A stretch of 9,530 nucleotides of DNA from an uncultured Bacteroidota bacterium (GTDB taxonomy: Bacteria; Bacteroidota; Bacteroidia; Bacteroidales; SZUA-534): the NCBI GenBank assembly GCA_937885735.1, contig CALABN010000114.1:1-9530 (forward strand). The letters run 5' to 3'. The position numbers were made by a program, and so were the translations under genes. Position 1 is the first letter of the stretch; every line of letters begins with the position of its first letter. The notes beneath the pieces were generated by a model. The model was not told the DNA's origin and searched no databases. It saw only the letters and a list, made by a program, of their open reading frames with translations. This document shows, in pieces, positions 1 to 6,538 of this stretch.

Positions 1-762
1 CTTATCCATTCTATGACTACGACTTCAGTCTACGACTCTCCCAACTGGATTGCTGGGAATACGATGGAGATTGATGCGAAGGGGCGGGTGCTGCGGTGCC
101 TGTGGGATCGGGGACGGAAGGCGGCGTATAAGGGGCTGCCGGTGAGAGTGTATGGTCCGAGCTCGTTTATCCGCCGCGACTTGTGGGAGAAGATGGGCGG
201 ACTCGACGAGCAGCTGCGGGTTTGCATGGATACGGACCTTTGGTGCAAGCTGAGGGCGAACGGGCATTGGTTCAAGAAAGTGCCTGGCAAAATACCCGAT
301 TTGGCACCTCTTATCCGTAAGTCTATTCGCAAAAACTGCTGGTTCATGACAAGCCAGCCAAAATGGATAAACTTTGTGGGTGTGAATGGCATTGAGCACT
401 TGAGCCGTCAAGTCTTGCTATGGGAGAAGAAGATGACACCCCGCAAGGCTGCGCTGAACCTGTCGCAGGTGGTGCGCATGCTCGAGGAGATAGGAACAGG
501 CGGTGCTGGTTTCCGCTACATGTACGGGGCATTCCTTCAGGAGTCGGCCAAAATAACAGGCATTGCCGAACTCAACACCCTTGCCGACGACATTACAGCC
601 ATCGGCGACATGTGGCGTGACTTTGCATACAAGGCTTCGCGCGTGTTCAAGCGCCGTCAAGGTGAGCAGTATTCATATAAGGATTTGTCTGACATACTGA
701 TGAACATAGCGGTAAGTGAACGCAGTTTCTTTACAAGACTGAATAAAGCCGTACAGGATTAG
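1..762 (+). CDS. Chimeric ORF: glycosyltransferase family 2 fragment joined to the C-terminal part of a BtrH/DUF4872-like acyltransferase (5'-partial)
   Basis: The frame is open from base 1, so the 5' end is probably cut; the first ATG is at 13. Numbering from that ATG, residues about 10-90 read as the C-terminal part of a GT2 glycosyltransferase: a YGPSSFIRR block (47-55), then GGLDEQL and CMDTDLWCKL (71-80), as in sugar transferases that end with an acidic acceptor-side motif. From about residue 93 the protein changes to the C-terminal domain of BtrH-like proteins: a run resembling 'IPDLAPLIRKSI', then VGVNGIEHLSRQV and GTGGAGFRYMYGAFL (161-175) and a helical tail with an IGDMWRDFAY segment. 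BtrH of the butirosin pathway transfers an acyl group from a carrier protein; homologues often open Bacteroidota flexirubin/aryl-polyene operons. The N-terminal catalytic half of BtrH (Cys/His region) is missing, and so is the GT2 nucleotide-binding half, so this product is unlikely to do either job. The stop lies 4 bp before the ABC ATPase start, which fits the BtrH half being the native first gene. Confidence 0.7.
   Translation, partial: LIHSMTTTSVYDSPNWIAGNTMEIDAKGRVLRCLWDRGRKAAYKGLPVRVYGPSSFIRRDLWEKMGGLDEQLRVCMDTDLWCKLRANGHWFKKVPGKIPDLAPLIRKSIRKNCWFMTSQPKWINFVGVNGIEHLSRQVLLWEKKMTPRKAALNLSQVVRMLEEIGTGGAGFRYMYGAFLQESAKITGIAELNTLADDITAIGDMWRDFAYKASRVFKRRQGEQYSYKDLSDILMNIAVSERSFFTRLNKAVQD
274..297 (+). 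other. Probable chimeric junction between glycosyltransferase and BtrH-like sequence
   Basis: The protein similarity changes from GT2 to BtrH-like between about residues 88 and 95 of the first ORF. Codon use changes at the same place: upstream 5 of 9 Arg codons are CGG (plus AGA and AGG), while downstream to base 762 the 12 or so Arg codons are CGC or CGT with one AGA and no CGG. By hand count GC is about 62% for bases 61-240 and about 53% for 301-600. The exact base cannot be fixed because both families can have a Lys/Pro-rich stretch here. Whether it is biological or an assembly artefact cannot be told from the sequence. Confidence 0.6.
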
Positions 763-766
763 CAAT

Positions 767-1513
767 ATGGGACCAATCATTGAAATAAGCAGCCTGCACA
801 AGACTTACAAGGGTAACTCGACACCCGCTCTCGACAACCTCAATCTTGAAATAGTGGAGGGCGCCTCGTTCGGATTGCTTGGGCCAAAGGGCGCAGGAAA
901 GACCACTCTTATGAACATTATGTGCGGACTCTCAAGCCTCGATTCGGGCGATGTGCGGATTTGCGGATTTTCTGTCAAGACCGACATTGAGCGCATCAAG
1001 ACTCTGATTGGCGTGGTCCCGCAAAGCCTGGCCTTGTATCCTTCGCTTACCGCCGTCGAAAACTTGAAGGTTTTTGGCGGAATATACGGCATTCCACGCC
1101 GTCGTCTGGCTGACATGACAGAGGAGTTTCTCAACGAATTCGGGCTTTGGCAGTTCAGAAACCGTCAGGTTGGAAAATATTCTGGAGGCATGATGCGCAG
1201 CATGAACCTGATAGTAGGCCTGCTCAACTCGCCAAAGGTGTTGTTCCTCGACGAGCCAACCGTGGGCATCGACGTGCAGACACGTCACAATATCATTGAA
1301 TATCTGAAGGCATTGAACGGCAAGGGGACAACATTGATATACACTTCGCACTACCTGAACGAAGCCGAAACGCTATGCAACTCGGTGGCGCTCATCGACA
1401 AGGGCAGGATAGTGTGCTCTGGCAATCCTGCCAAACTTATAGCCGACAACAACTGTGGCAATCTTGAGGATTTGTTTCTGAAAACAACTGGCACCAAAAT
1501 CAGCAATGCGTAA
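767..1513 (+). CDS. ABC transporter ATP-binding protein (ABC-2 type exporter)
   Basis: Cytoplasmic ATPase subunit that would power the permease encoded next. All nucleotide-binding motifs are visible in the 248-residue product: Walker A GPKGAGKTT (39-47), Q-loop Gln86 in VVPQSL, signature YSGGM (138-142), Walker B VLFLDEP with Glu163, and the switch His195 in YTSHY. Length and order fit a complete single-domain subunit of the DrrA/NatA-like group that works with ABC-2 permeases. Two departures from consensus are seen: Lys41 where Asn is usual in Walker A, and Tyr rather than Leu at the start of the signature; neither removes a catalytic residue. It starts 4 bp after the first ORF and overlaps the permease gene by 8 bp, so the two are probably translationally coupled. 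The substrate is not shown by the sequence; from context it may be the polyene product or a lipid intermediate (inference). Confidence 0.93.
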   Translation: MGPIIEISSLHKTYKGNSTPALDNLNLEIVEGASFGLLGPKGAGKTTLMNIMCGLSSLDSGDVRICGFSVKTDIERIKTLIGVVPQSLALYPSLTAVENLKVFGGIYGIPRRRLADMTEEFLNEFGLWQFRNRQVGKYSGGMMRSMNLIVGLLNSPKVLFLDEPTVGIDVQTRHNIIEYLKALNGKGTTLIYTSHYLNEAETLCNSVALIDKGRIVCSGNPAKLIADNNCGNLEDLFLKTTGTKISNA

Positions 1514-2774
1514 GTTCATATCTATATTATACAAGGATTACTTGTTCCTGACCCGCGACTTTGCAGGGTTGATGTTCATGTTCTTTATGCCGATAGTGCT
1601 GGTTATGCTTATGACTTACCTTCAGGACAGCACTTACAATACCGTCAATGAAACGCGCATACCGCTTTTGCTTCTAAACAACGACAACGATTCGCTTGGC
1701 AGCGCCATTGAGAAGAGCATTGCCGAAGTGGGCATTTTTGATGTATCGACAAGCGCCGACGGAATAGACACCCTTACTGCGGAATCGCTTGAGCGCCTGG
1801 TGGCAAAGGGCGAATTCCAGATTGGCATTGTGGTGCCATCTGGCACTACCAGGAAAATCCGCAAGAATATCCATTCTAACGTGATGCACTCTTTCGATCC
1901 TGAATATGTGCTGAAGGAGGTTGAGCCCAACAATGTATCCATATTTGTCGATCCTACTGTCAAGGATTCGTTCAAGGCTACCATAGCAAGTTCGATAAGC
2001 GAGTATGCGGCCAAATTGCAGACGCAGATAGTGCTTAACGAGGTGGCGGCATCGGTTAGTCAGCTTTTCCCTGTCAACATTGGTCACATTGAACTTCCGC
2101 AGGACATGATAAACATACATGAACGCTATGCCCAAATGGGAGATTCGGTGGTGTTGCCAAATTCAGTGCAGCACAACGTGCCCGCATGGAGCCTTTTTGC
2201 GGTGTTCTTCATAGTCATTTCGTTGGCCAACAATATTATAAAGGAACGCGAAGACGGTAGTTACATGCGCATAAGGACAATGCCGTGCCCGACATGGATT
2301 TACATTGCTGGCAAAATGGCGGTTTACATGTGCGTCTGCTTGTTGCAGATAACAGTGATGATACTTATGGGCATATATGTGCTGCCAATGTTGGGCTTGC
2401 CGAAATTGGAACTTGGACACAGTTGGAGTGCATTGGCAATGGTGTCGGTGTCGTCGTCGGTTGCGGCCATTGGCTACGGCATGGCAATAGGCCGAATGGC
2501 GTCAAACAGTCAGCAGGCATCAATCTTCGGTGCCGTGTCGGTTGTCATCCTGGCTGCCATTGGCGGTGTGTGGATACCAATCTTCATAATGCCTCACGCA
2601 ATGCAAATTGTGAGCCTTATTTCACCTCTAAATTGGGGACTTTCGGGTTTTTATGATATTTTTGTGCGCGATAGCGGATTTATGTCAGTGATGCCCGAAT
2701 GTGGTTTGCTGTGGGCTTTCGCTCTTGCATGCATGTCGTTGTCGGTTTATTTTGATAGAAAAACAAACATTTAA
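1506..2774 (+). CDS. ABC-2 type transporter permease
   Basis: Membrane partner of the preceding ATPase. The 422-residue product has the ABC-2 layout: a short cytoplasmic N-terminus, one membrane span at about 20-39 (GLMFMFFMPIVLVMLMTYL), a large extracytoplasmic domain of about 185 residues, then five further hydrophobic segments at roughly 228-248, 268-292, 306-328, 339-362 and 399-416. The KEREDGSYMRIRTMP loop after the second span is the conserved coupling-type loop of this family (NIIKEREDG... followed by small residues). The large external domain resembles the YhhN/DrrB-like exporters of the NatB/YhiP kind rather than small polysaccharide permeases. The start ATG lies inside the last codons of the ATPase gene (8-bp overlap). 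The stop is 6 bp before the ACP gene. Family assignment is firm; the cargo is unknown. Confidence 0.92.
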   Translation: MRKFISILYKDYLFLTRDFAGLMFMFFMPIVLVMLMTYLQDSTYNTVNETRIPLLLLNNDNDSLGSAIEKSIAEVGIFDVSTSADGIDTLTAESLERLVAKGEFQIGIVVPSGTTRKIRKNIHSNVMHSFDPEYVLKEVEPNNVSIFVDPTVKDSFKATIASSISEYAAKLQTQIVLNEVAASVSQLFPVNIGHIELPQDMINIHERYAQMGDSVVLPNSVQHNVPAWSLFAVFFIVISLANNIIKEREDGSYMRIRTMPCPTWIYIAGKMAVYMCVCLLQITVMILMGIYVLPMLGLPKLELGHSWSALAMVSVSSSVAAIGYGMAIGRMASNSQQASIFGAVSVVILAAIGGVWIPIFIMPHAMQIVSLISPLNWGLSGFYDIFVRDSGFMSVMPECGLLWAFALACMSLSVYFDRKTNI

Positions 2775-2780
2775 AGATAT

Positions 2781-3053
2781 ATGGAACGCGAATTGGAATT
2801 GATTGAAACCTTGAAATCTCAAATACTTGAGGCATTGTCCATTGAAGACGTAACCCCTGCTGACATCGACCCTGATGCACCATTGTTTGGCGAAGGCGAA
2901 GGCTTGGGTTTGGATTCAATTGATGCCATTGAGTTGATTCTGCTTCTTGAAAAGACTTACCATATTCACGTTGACGACCCTCGCAAGCGCCGTGATATTC
3001 TGGCATCTGTCAGGACAATGGCGCAATTCATATTGTCACAGGAAGGTAAATAG
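2781..3053 (+). CDS. Acyl carrier protein
   Basis: A 90-residue stand-alone carrier protein. The phosphopantetheine attachment site is GLDSIDAIEL with Ser46 as the predicted modified residue; it is preceded by the usual acidic loop (DIDPDAPLFGEGEGLG) and followed by helix II (ELILLLEKTYHIHV) and a C-terminal helix near TMAQFILSQ. It needs a phosphopantetheinyl transferase, which is not in this window. Lying directly before two ketosynthase-fold genes, with the next start codon immediately after its stop, it is very likely the carrier on which the polyene chain is built, rather than the housekeeping fatty acid ACP, which normally sits beside fabF in its own locus (inference). Clusters of this type often encode a second ACP, which may lie outside the window. 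Confidence 0.93.
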   Translation: MERELELIETLKSQILEALSIEDVTPADIDPDAPLFGEGEGLGLDSIDAIELILLLEKTYHIHVDDPRKRRDILASVRTMAQFILSQEGK

Positions 3054-4244
3054 ATGCCTGCACGCGTTTTTGTCACAGGATTCGGCATAATCTCGTCAAT
3101 AGGCATTGGCCCGGAGGAGACTATGCTCTCTCTGTCTGGCAAGAAAAGCGGCATTGGCCGTCTGCAATTGTTCCAGTCGGCGCTTGACGGCATTCCCGTT
3201 GGTGAAATTAAGAAAACCACACCTGAACTGGCCGAACTGGCCAACATCAAACTTGACAATCACCATAGCCGCTCGTTTCTGTTGGGGCTGATTGCCGCCA
3301 AAGACGCCATTCAAATGGCTGGCTGCAACGTGCGGAATTGCAACATTGGAATGATTGGCTCTACAACCGTTGCAGGTCAGGATTTGCTCGATGCTCATTA
3401 CGAGGAGATGCTCGACCACCCTTGCCACGATTTGGCAATGTACCAGGCTTTTGGGTGCTCGGGAACAACTGAACTAATAGCCCTTGAACTTGGTATAAGC
3501 CACAATGTGGCAACCATAAGCACGGCCTGCTCGTCGTCGGCAAATGCCATAATGAACGGCGCACGAATGATTCGCAACGGACTGGCCGACACTATGCTTG
3601 TTGGAGGCATGGATGCACTTTCAAAATTTTCCATTAACGGATTCAACGCACTTGAGATACTGTCGCCCACTGGTTGCCGACCGTTCGACCGTGACCGAAA
3701 CGGCATAACGCCTGGTGAAGGTGCCGCCTTTGTTGTGCTTGAGTCGGAGGAAAAGGCAAAAGGCAAGAAGGTGTATGCCGAAATAAAGGGTTATGCCAAT
3801 CTGAACGAGGCATTCCACCAGACACTTGTCAATCCAGAAGGACTGTATGCGCGAAACACAATGCTCAAGGCCGTGGAGTCGGCTGGTTTGTCAGTTGCCG
3901 ACATCGACTATGTAAATGCTCACGGTACTGGCACTGAAGCCAACGACCTTGCCGAATGCAAGGCTATAAAGGACGCCTTTGGCGAAAAGATTCCTTTGGT
4001 GAGTTCGACAAAGGGTTTCACTGGACACACATTCGCCGCCGCTGGTGCCATTGAGTGCGTGCTGTCAATATTGTCAATCAACAACAATATGGCTTTGCCA
4101 AATGTCGGGCTGTCAAACCTGATGCCTGAAAGCGCATTCTCGCCTGTCACGGAGCCTTTGCTGATGCCCGTCAACAACATAGTGTCAAACTCATTCGGCT
4201 TTGGTGGCAACGACACAAGCCTTGTAATATCGAAAGTTCAATGA
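3054..4244 (+). CDS. Beta-ketoacyl-ACP synthase (FabF-like ketosynthase), catalytically intact
   Basis: Condensing enzyme that would extend an acyl chain with malonyl-ACP. The 396-residue thiolase-fold protein starts with VFVTGFGIISSIG and carries the full KS triad: nucleophile Cys159 in STACSSSANA, His290 in NAHGTGTEAND, and His325 in FTGHTFAAAGA, with the supporting Lys320 in SSTKG. The closing NSFGFGGNDTSLV motif is also present, so it is full length. The start ATG follows the ACP stop with no spacer, and the stop overlaps the next start as ATGA. This position beside a KS-like protein without an active site suggests a KS/chain-length-factor pair, as described for aryl-polyene synthases (ApeO/ApeC in E. 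coli). Chain length and starter unit cannot be read from the sequence. A housekeeping FabF is the alternative but fits the neighbours less well. Confidence 0.93.
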   Translation: MPARVFVTGFGIISSIGIGPEETMLSLSGKKSGIGRLQLFQSALDGIPVGEIKKTTPELAELANIKLDNHHSRSFLLGLIAAKDAIQMAGCNVRNCNIGMIGSTTVAGQDLLDAHYEEMLDHPCHDLAMYQAFGCSGTTELIALELGISHNVATISTACSSSANAIMNGARMIRNGLADTMLVGGMDALSKFSINGFNALEILSPTGCRPFDRDRNGITPGEGAAFVVLESEEKAKGKKVYAEIKGYANLNEAFHQTLVNPEGLYARNTMLKAVESAGLSVADIDYVNAHGTGTEANDLAECKAIKDAFGEKIPLVSSTKGFTGHTFAAAGAIECVLSILSINNNMALPNVGLSNLMPESAFSPVTEPLLMPVNNIVSNSFGFGGNDTSLVISKVQ

Positions 4245-5293
4245 AGGCATACATCAATTCAGTCGGCGTAATTTCACCACAACCCACTTTCGGAGGCTCG
4301 TTTCTTGCTGAAGGAATGACCGAATATGACCAGCAGGTGCTTCATTGCATTGAACCTGACTACAAGACTGTCATCGACCCTGTTAAACTTCGACGTATGT
4401 CGCGGATTCTGAAAATGGGGCTGGGGGCTTCAGGTGTCTGTATGCAACGTAGTGGGGTCAAGCCTGATGCCGTAGTTGTTGGAACAGGTCTGGCTTGCTT
4501 GAACGACTTGGAAAAATTCTTCTTTTCCGTCAAGAACGAGAATGAGCAGTTTCTTTCGCCAATACCTTTCATCAACTCGTCACATAATATGATTAGCAGT
4601 CAGATAGCCATAGCAAACAAACTCAATGGCTACAATATGACATACATTCACAATGCGTTGTCGTTTGAAAATGCCTTGCTTGATGCGTTGATGCAGATAA
4701 ACGAGGGTTCGGCGCAAAATGTGCTTCTTGGTGGCATTGACGAGTGTACGGAGCAACTTCACACAATGACGGAAAACCAGAATTGCTGGCGCAAGGATAG
4801 GTTTTTGAATACATCTCTGTTTGACGATGACTTGCCAGGAACTTTGTTTGGCGAGGGATCGGCCTTCTTTATGCTTGGCGACAAACTGACTGACGGCTCT
4901 TTGGCAAATGTCGTGAGTGCGCTTGCTGTGGTAAAAAGGGACATTGACATAAAAGTTGAAGTGGAGGCATTGCTTGAACGCAGCAACCTGTCGCTTGGCG
5001 ACATCGACACTATAGTGGTAGGTCGCAACGGCGACAATCGCACCGATAGTTTGTATGAACCACTTGAAAACCTTTTGCCATTGGCCAACGTGGTATGTTA
5101 CAAACATTTGTGTGGCGAGTACCTGACATCGTCGGCGTTCGCTATGTGGTTGTCGGCCAATATGTTGCACAATGGACAAATTCCGCAATTTGCCATTCGT
5201 CGGCGTGGCTTGTCCAGCAATGTCAGCCGTGTGCTGATTTATAATCAGTATGCTGGTGTGGAACATTCATTCATCTTGATTGAAAGTGTTTAG
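4241..5293 (+). CDS. Ketosynthase-like protein lacking catalytic residues (probable chain-length factor)
   Basis: A 350-residue thiolase-fold protein, about 45 residues shorter than its neighbour. It begins KAYINSVGVISPQP like a KS and keeps a GLGASGVCMQRSG helix and LFGEGSAFFML (matching the KS PGEGAAFVVL block). Aligning by eye to the upstream KS, the nucleophile elbow reads HNALSFENA with Leu140 in place of Cys, the first His site reads GRNGDN (Asn263 for His), and the second reads CGEYLTSSAF (Glu293 for His), while Lys288 is retained. All three catalytic groups are thus gone, so it should not condense chains alone. The 4-bp ATGA overlap with the active KS gene favours equal translation and a heterodimer in which this subunit shapes the pocket and sets chain length, as type II polyketide KS-beta and ApeC-like proteins do. 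The function is inference; the missing residues are seen directly. Confidence 0.85.
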   Translation: MKAYINSVGVISPQPTFGGSFLAEGMTEYDQQVLHCIEPDYKTVIDPVKLRRMSRILKMGLGASGVCMQRSGVKPDAVVVGTGLACLNDLEKFFFSVKNENEQFLSPIPFINSSHNMISSQIAIANKLNGYNMTYIHNALSFENALLDALMQINEGSAQNVLLGGIDECTEQLHTMTENQNCWRKDRFLNTSLFDDDLPGTLFGEGSAFFMLGDKLTDGSLANVVSALAVVKRDIDIKVEVEALLERSNLSLGDIDTIVVGRNGDNRTDSLYEPLENLLPLANVVCYKHLCGEYLTSSAFAMWLSANMLHNGQIPQFAIRRRGLSSNVSRVLIYNQYAGVEHSFILIESV

Positions 5294-5319
5294 ACAAAGC
5301 CATTTTCAACCTAAATTGT

Positions 5320-5327
5320 TACATTTG
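5320..5327 (+). promoter_or_regulatory. Possible Bacteroidota -7 promoter element (TACATTTG) in the only intergenic gap
   Basis: Bases 5320-5327 read TACATTTG, an exact match to the TAnnTTTG -7 consensus of the main Bacteroidota sigma factor. It lies 41 bp before the GT2-DUF2062 start in a 75-bp AT-rich gap, the only gap over 6 bp in the window. A -33 TTTG box at the expected distance is not clear; only a T-rich CATTTTC is near. A weak 5-bp inverted repeat (TATCA-AAAAA-TGATA, 5333-5347) follows, with no T tract, so I do not call a terminator. It may be an internal promoter for the last two genes. Confidence 0.35.
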
Positions 5328-5368
5328 CCGTCTATCAAAAAATGATAAAGCAGTAGCATCTGGACTTT

Positions 5369-6535
5369 ATGGATAATTGGATTGAAACTCTTGACCGACT
5401 CAATGTTGTTGTTGTCATTCCCACATACAACAATCACAAGACCATTGGACAGGTGATTGCCGACGTACGTCAATATGCCAACAATGTCATTGTTGTGAAC
5501 GACGGGTCAACTGACGGCACTGCTGAAATACTCGACGGCATCAGCGGAATTGAGGTAATTACCCACCCGCACAACTGTGGCAAGGGCACTGCTCTCAAAA
5601 ACGGGCTTTGCCGTGCTAAAACGGCTGGGTTCCGCTATGCAATAACGATTGATAGCGACGGACAACACTTTGCGAAGGATATACCGTCGTTCGTACAGGA
5701 AATCGAGCAAAATCCCGATACTCTGCTTGTTGGTTCGCGCAACATTCAGGCCGACAATATGCCTGGGAAAAACACTTTTGCCAACAAGTTCTCAAATTTC
5801 TGGTTCAAGTTGGAAACAGGCGTCAACCTGCCCGACACACAATCAGGCTACCGCTTGTACCCAATCCAAAAGATGAATGTACAAAAATGGTACTATACGG
5901 CAAAATACGAGTTTGAACTTGAGGCTCTTGTGTTTGCCTCTTGGGCGGGAATTACTGTCAAGAACATACCTGTCAATGTATATTATCCGCCTGAAGGAGA
6001 GCGCGTTTCACATTTCCGTCCAGGTCGCGACTTTACCCGCATCAGCATTCTCAATACCATTTTGGTGCTTGTGGCCTTGCTTTGGATTTATCCGCGCAAT
6101 TTCTTCAGAAAACTCAATAGGGAGAATGTCAAATTGTTTATTGACAAAAACATAACACATTCGCCCGATTCAAACGCACGCATCACGTCTGCCGTTATGC
6201 TGGGCATATTTATGGGCATTGTTCCTGTCTGGGGTTACCAAATGCTTATTGCATTTGCCTTGGCGCATCTGTTCAGACTCAACAAGGTGATAACGCTTGT
6301 GGCATCTAACATCAGCATACCGCCAATGATACCGTTCCTGCTTTACGGCAGTTACTTTACTGGTTGCAAGGTTATGGGCCTGCCTGCCACGCTCAAAATC
6401 GCCAATATGACGCTTGAAAATGTGAAAAATGTTCTGATACAATATGTTGTCGGCAGTGTTATATTTGCAGTCATCTGTAGTTGCGTGGTAGGAGTTGTCA
6501 CGTTTTTGGTGCTGTCGTTATTCAGAAAGAAATAA
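5369..6535 (+). CDS. Glycosyltransferase family 2 fused to a DUF2062 membrane domain
   Basis: The 388-residue protein has two parts. Residues about 12-225 are a DPM1/DolP-mannose-synthase-like GT-A glycosyltransferase: VVIPTYNN (15-22), VVNDGSTDGT (42-51), a GKGTALKNG loop (71-79), the metal-binding IDSDGQH (94-100), and DTQSGYRLYP (156-165). Residues about 226-241 form a hydrophobic anchor, and about 265-385 match DUF2062: GIFMGIVPVWGYQ, then LNKVITLVASN and IPPMIPF, with several membrane spans. Enzymes of this GT family move a sugar from a nucleotide donor to a lipid or other membrane-bound acceptor on the cytoplasmic face. The same fusion is common in Bacteroidota aryl-polyene/flexirubin clusters, where it may glycosylate the product or its lipid carrier (inference). 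The ATG at 5369 is chosen because the GT motif begins at the usual short distance. The gene ends 3 bp before the MMPL gene. Confidence 0.9.
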   Translation: MDNWIETLDRLNVVVVIPTYNNHKTIGQVIADVRQYANNVIVVNDGSTDGTAEILDGISGIEVITHPHNCGKGTALKNGLCRAKTAGFRYAITIDSDGQHFAKDIPSFVQEIEQNPDTLLVGSRNIQADNMPGKNTFANKFSNFWFKLETGVNLPDTQSGYRLYPIQKMNVQKWYYTAKYEFELEALVFASWAGITVKNIPVNVYYPPEGERVSHFRPGRDFTRISILNTILVLVALLWIYPRNFFRKLNRENVKLFIDKNITHSPDSNARITSAVMLGIFMGIVPVWGYQMLIAFALAHLFRLNKVITLVASNISIPPMIPFLLYGSYFTGCKVMGLPATLKIANMTLENVKNVLIQYVVGSVIFAVICSCVVGVVTFLVLSLFRKK

Positions 6536-6538
6536 GCA

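Noticed and set aside
3..74. Second + frame at the left edge reading YPFYDYDFSLRL
   Set aside because: It looks protein-like for a few residues and could reflect a frameshift or another junction near base 40, but it is too short to assign and hits a stop at about base 72.
3054..4244. Housekeeping FabF of fatty acid synthesis
   Set aside because: The catalytic motifs would fit, but the neighbours (catalytically dead KS partner, ABC and MMPL exporters, glycosyltransferase) point to a specialised pathway.
4580..5266. Minus-strand open frame of 228 codons opposite the ketosynthase-like gene
   Set aside because: It is fully antisense to a gene with clear family features and tight ATGA coupling; the product shows no motif and looks like a shadow of the codon bias.
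5333..5347. Inverted repeat TATCA / TGATA as a terminator
   Set aside because: The stem has only 5 mostly A-T pairs and no T tract follows; it is likely chance in AT-rich sequence.
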